Positions 36,554 to 37,923 of a stretch of DNA of 37,923 nucleotides are shown here, in pieces. The DNA comes from Patescibacteria group bacterium (lineage in GTDB: Bacteria > Patescibacteriota > Minisyncoccia > RBG-13-40-8-A), in the NCBI GenBank assembly GCA_022705575.1, contig JAKJED010000007.1, positions 1 to 37,923 of the forward strand, given 5' to 3'. The notes below the pieces were generated by a model. That model was not told where the DNA came from. It was given only the letters and a program-made list of their open reading frames with translations, and ran no database searches. The position numbers and the translations under genes were made by a program. Positions within the stretch are counted from its first letter, which is position 1. Every line of letters starts with the position of its first letter.

Positions 36554-37923
36554 ATGAAAAATTTAATCTTATCAAATAAAAATATAAGATTTTCAATCAC
36601 AGCAACGGTTATTTTAACCAGTGCTTGTGTTTTGATATCTGTTTTTGCAGTAATCGGTACGGTTAACGCAGCCGGAACAATTCCAATCGGAGGAGTTTGC
36701 AATAAAAACTCTGAATGTGTTTCGAATAATTGTCTTTTTGGGCATTGTTTTGCTCAGCCATTTTCAAATTGTAATATTTCGTCTGATTGTGCCGGAACAA
36801 ACACCAACACGATGGGTTGTTTCAACAAAGGAAGTGGAAATAAATGTTATGGAAGACACGGTTATCCTTGTGGCAATTATAGAGAGGATCCTGTTTGCGC
36901 TCCGGAATTTCATTGTGATATAAATGGAAACTCTGGTCCTATGGGATATAATTATTGTGAAGCTGATCATGCGTGGTGCTCAATTACGGCAAGTCCTACA
37001 AGTATTGCACAAGGCGGTTCTTCGGTTTTAACATGGAATTCAATAAAAGCTGTTTCTTGTATTGCGTCCGGTGCTTGGTCGGGATCAAAAGCATTATCTG
37101 GGACCCAGTCTGTTTCGCCAAATTCTGATTCAACATATAAATTAACTTGTTATAATAGTGTTGGAGCTGATTATGTTTGCTCTGCCGCTATTAATGTTTC
37201 TGCTTCAATTCCCACTGTTTCATGTGCTGTTTCAGCATCTCCTGATTCAGGCACAGCGCCAGTAAATGATGTTGATATTACTGCGAGTGTTGGAGGTTCA
37301 GCTACTGGCAATATTGTTTATCAATTTGACTGCACCAACGATGGAACTTATGATTATACATCTTCAGCTACATCAACTAATCCATTTACCAGAAGTAATT
37401 TATGTGATTATGCCTCGGCTGGAACATATACAGTGAAAGCCAGAGTTACCAGACAAGGAGTTTCAACTACCTGTACCGATACGGTTACGGTTAGTGCTCC
37501 TCCGACCCCCACTGTTTCATGTGCTTTAGCTGCTAATCCTAATTCTGGCACGGTTCCATTAAACAATGTGGATTTAACTGCTACAGTCGGAGGTACGGCC
37601 ACAGGAACAATTAATTATAAATTTGATTGTAATAATGATGGGGTATGGGATTATGTTTTTGACAATATTAACGATAATCCTAAAATAGTTATAAATGCTT
37701 GTAATTATTCATCGGCCGGTACTCATGTTGCAAGAGCTAGAGTTGAAAGAAGCACGGCTAATTCTGCTCAATGTTATGCAACTATTAATATTGATTCAGT
37801 ACAAAATACTCCGACTTGTTCGATTTATGCAAGTCCGAGTTCGATTACCAATGGAAATTATTCAACTTTGAATTGGACTTCAAGCAATGCCACATCTTGT
37901 TATGCTTCAAATGCTTGGAGCGG
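36554..37923 (+). CDS. Large secreted Cys-rich, Ig-like and PKD-like surface protein, 3' end outside window
   Basis: ATG 36554 stays open for 456 codons to the window edge. A signal peptide spans ~1-39, with likely cleavage at VNA|AG. Residues ~41-140 are a Cys-rich domain (CNKNSECVSNNCLFGHCFAQ ...). Then come an Ig-like unit (~140-212; CSITASPTSIAQGGSSVLTW, GAWSGSKALSG, STYKLTCYN), two PKD-like units of about 100 residues each beginning PTVSCA (~217 and ~318; QFDCTNDGTYDY and KFDCNNDGVWDY), and the start of another Ig-like unit (CSIYASPSSI ... CYASNAWSG). The order A-P-P-A suggests repeated duplication. Cysteines in each unit are paired and probably form disulfides. It is a cell-surface adhesin-like protein. 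Any sortase signal or membrane anchor would lie outside the window. Confidence 0.88.
   Translation, partial: MKNLILSNKNIRFSITATVILTSACVLISVFAVIGTVNAAGTIPIGGVCNKNSECVSNNCLFGHCFAQPFSNCNISSDCAGTNTNTMGCFNKGSGNKCYGRHGYPCGNYREDPVCAPEFHCDINGNSGPMGYNYCEADHAWCSITASPTSIAQGGSSVLTWNSIKAVSCIASGAWSGSKALSGTQSVSPNSDSTYKLTCYNSVGADYVCSAAINVSASIPTVSCAVSASPDSGTAPVNDVDITASVGGSATGNIVYQFDCTNDGTYDYTSSATSTNPFTRSNLCDYASAGTYTVKARVTRQGVSTTCTDTVTVSAPPTPTVSCALAANPNSGTVPLNNVDLTATVGGTATGTINYKFDCNNDGVWDYVFDNINDNPKIVINACNYSSAGTHVARARVERSTANSAQCYATINIDSVQNTPTCSIYASPSSITNGNYSTLNWTSSNATSCYASNAWS

Noticed and set aside
36717-36970. Short frames on both strands near the start of the surface-protein gene
   Set aside because: They lie inside the long open frame starting at 36554, which has a signal peptide and clear repeat domains.

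Overview
This 37.9 kb window looks like chromosome from a Patescibacteria (Candidate Phyla Radiation) bacterium, probably of the Parcubacteria/ABY1 type. The clues are very low G+C (I judge about 30%, not computed), tightly packed short genes, streamlined versions of universal proteins (HrcA without its middle, AlaRS without its C-terminal domain, RpoA without its C-terminal domain), several protein families I associate with CPR genomes (HTH plus Cas2-like regulator, membrane-anchored Clp ATPase, HTH plus nucleotidyltransferase-like protein), and small palindromic repeats placed in frame inside housekeeping genes. TGA, TAA and TAG all act as stops, so the SR1/Gracilibacteria code does not apply.

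Layout, left to right. Positions 1-2.9 kb are an accessory, partly decayed region: a minus-strand PPM-phosphatase-like gene cut by the window edge, a GNAT-like pseudogene, an HTH gene carrying palindromes, tRNA-Val(CAC), a 3' tRNA fragment interrupted by a 20-bp palindrome, a second pseudogene, and a P-loop kinase-like gene. At 3-6 kb there is a small membrane protein and a membrane-anchored two-AAA Clp ATPase. At 6-11 kb lies a compact division/cell-wall cluster, mraZ-rsmH-ftsL-ftsI-murF, with a promoter and MraZ-type operator repeats, closed by a terminator that faces tRNA-Glu(CTC). At 11-15 kb are a CaCA exchanger, rmuC, rplU, and an HTH/Cas2-like gene framed by inverted promoter-like repeats and tandem repeats. 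At 15-19.5 kb the minus strand carries recR-dnaB, cysS and corA. At 19.7-25 kb is a heat-shock operon with a perfect CIRCE element: hrcA-grpE-dnaK-(membrane protein)-dnaJ. At 25.0-25.4 kb is a G+C-rich one-gene cassette with its own promoter, Shine-Dalgarno and terminator. Then come a four-helix membrane protein, mnmA, alaS and a large membrane-anchored baseplate-J-like protein. At 30.7-34.8 kb is the translation cluster infA-rpmJ-rpsM-rpsK-rpsD-rpoA-rplQ-rplM-rpsI. The right end is a surface module: CAP-domain protein, sortase, and a large secreted Cys-rich/Ig-like/PKD-like protein running off the edge.

The most unusual pattern is promoter architecture. Six genes have an exact TATAAT box ending 7-8 nt before the start codon, which predicts leaderless mRNAs. 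A dispersed repeat (TATCCGAAT ... ATTCGGATA, then 11-12 nt, then ATTCGWATAAT) sits at that position before three genes: the Clp ATPase, rpsK and rpoA. This could be a mobile repeat that carries a promoter, or an operator of a small regulon. Other items worth a second look are the in-frame palindromes (mnmA carries three), the palindrome placed exactly at the T-stem/T-loop junction of a tRNA fragment, the inverted-repeat cassette around the Cas2-like gene, RpoA without an alpha-CTD, and an unknown membrane protein translationally coupled to dnaJ.
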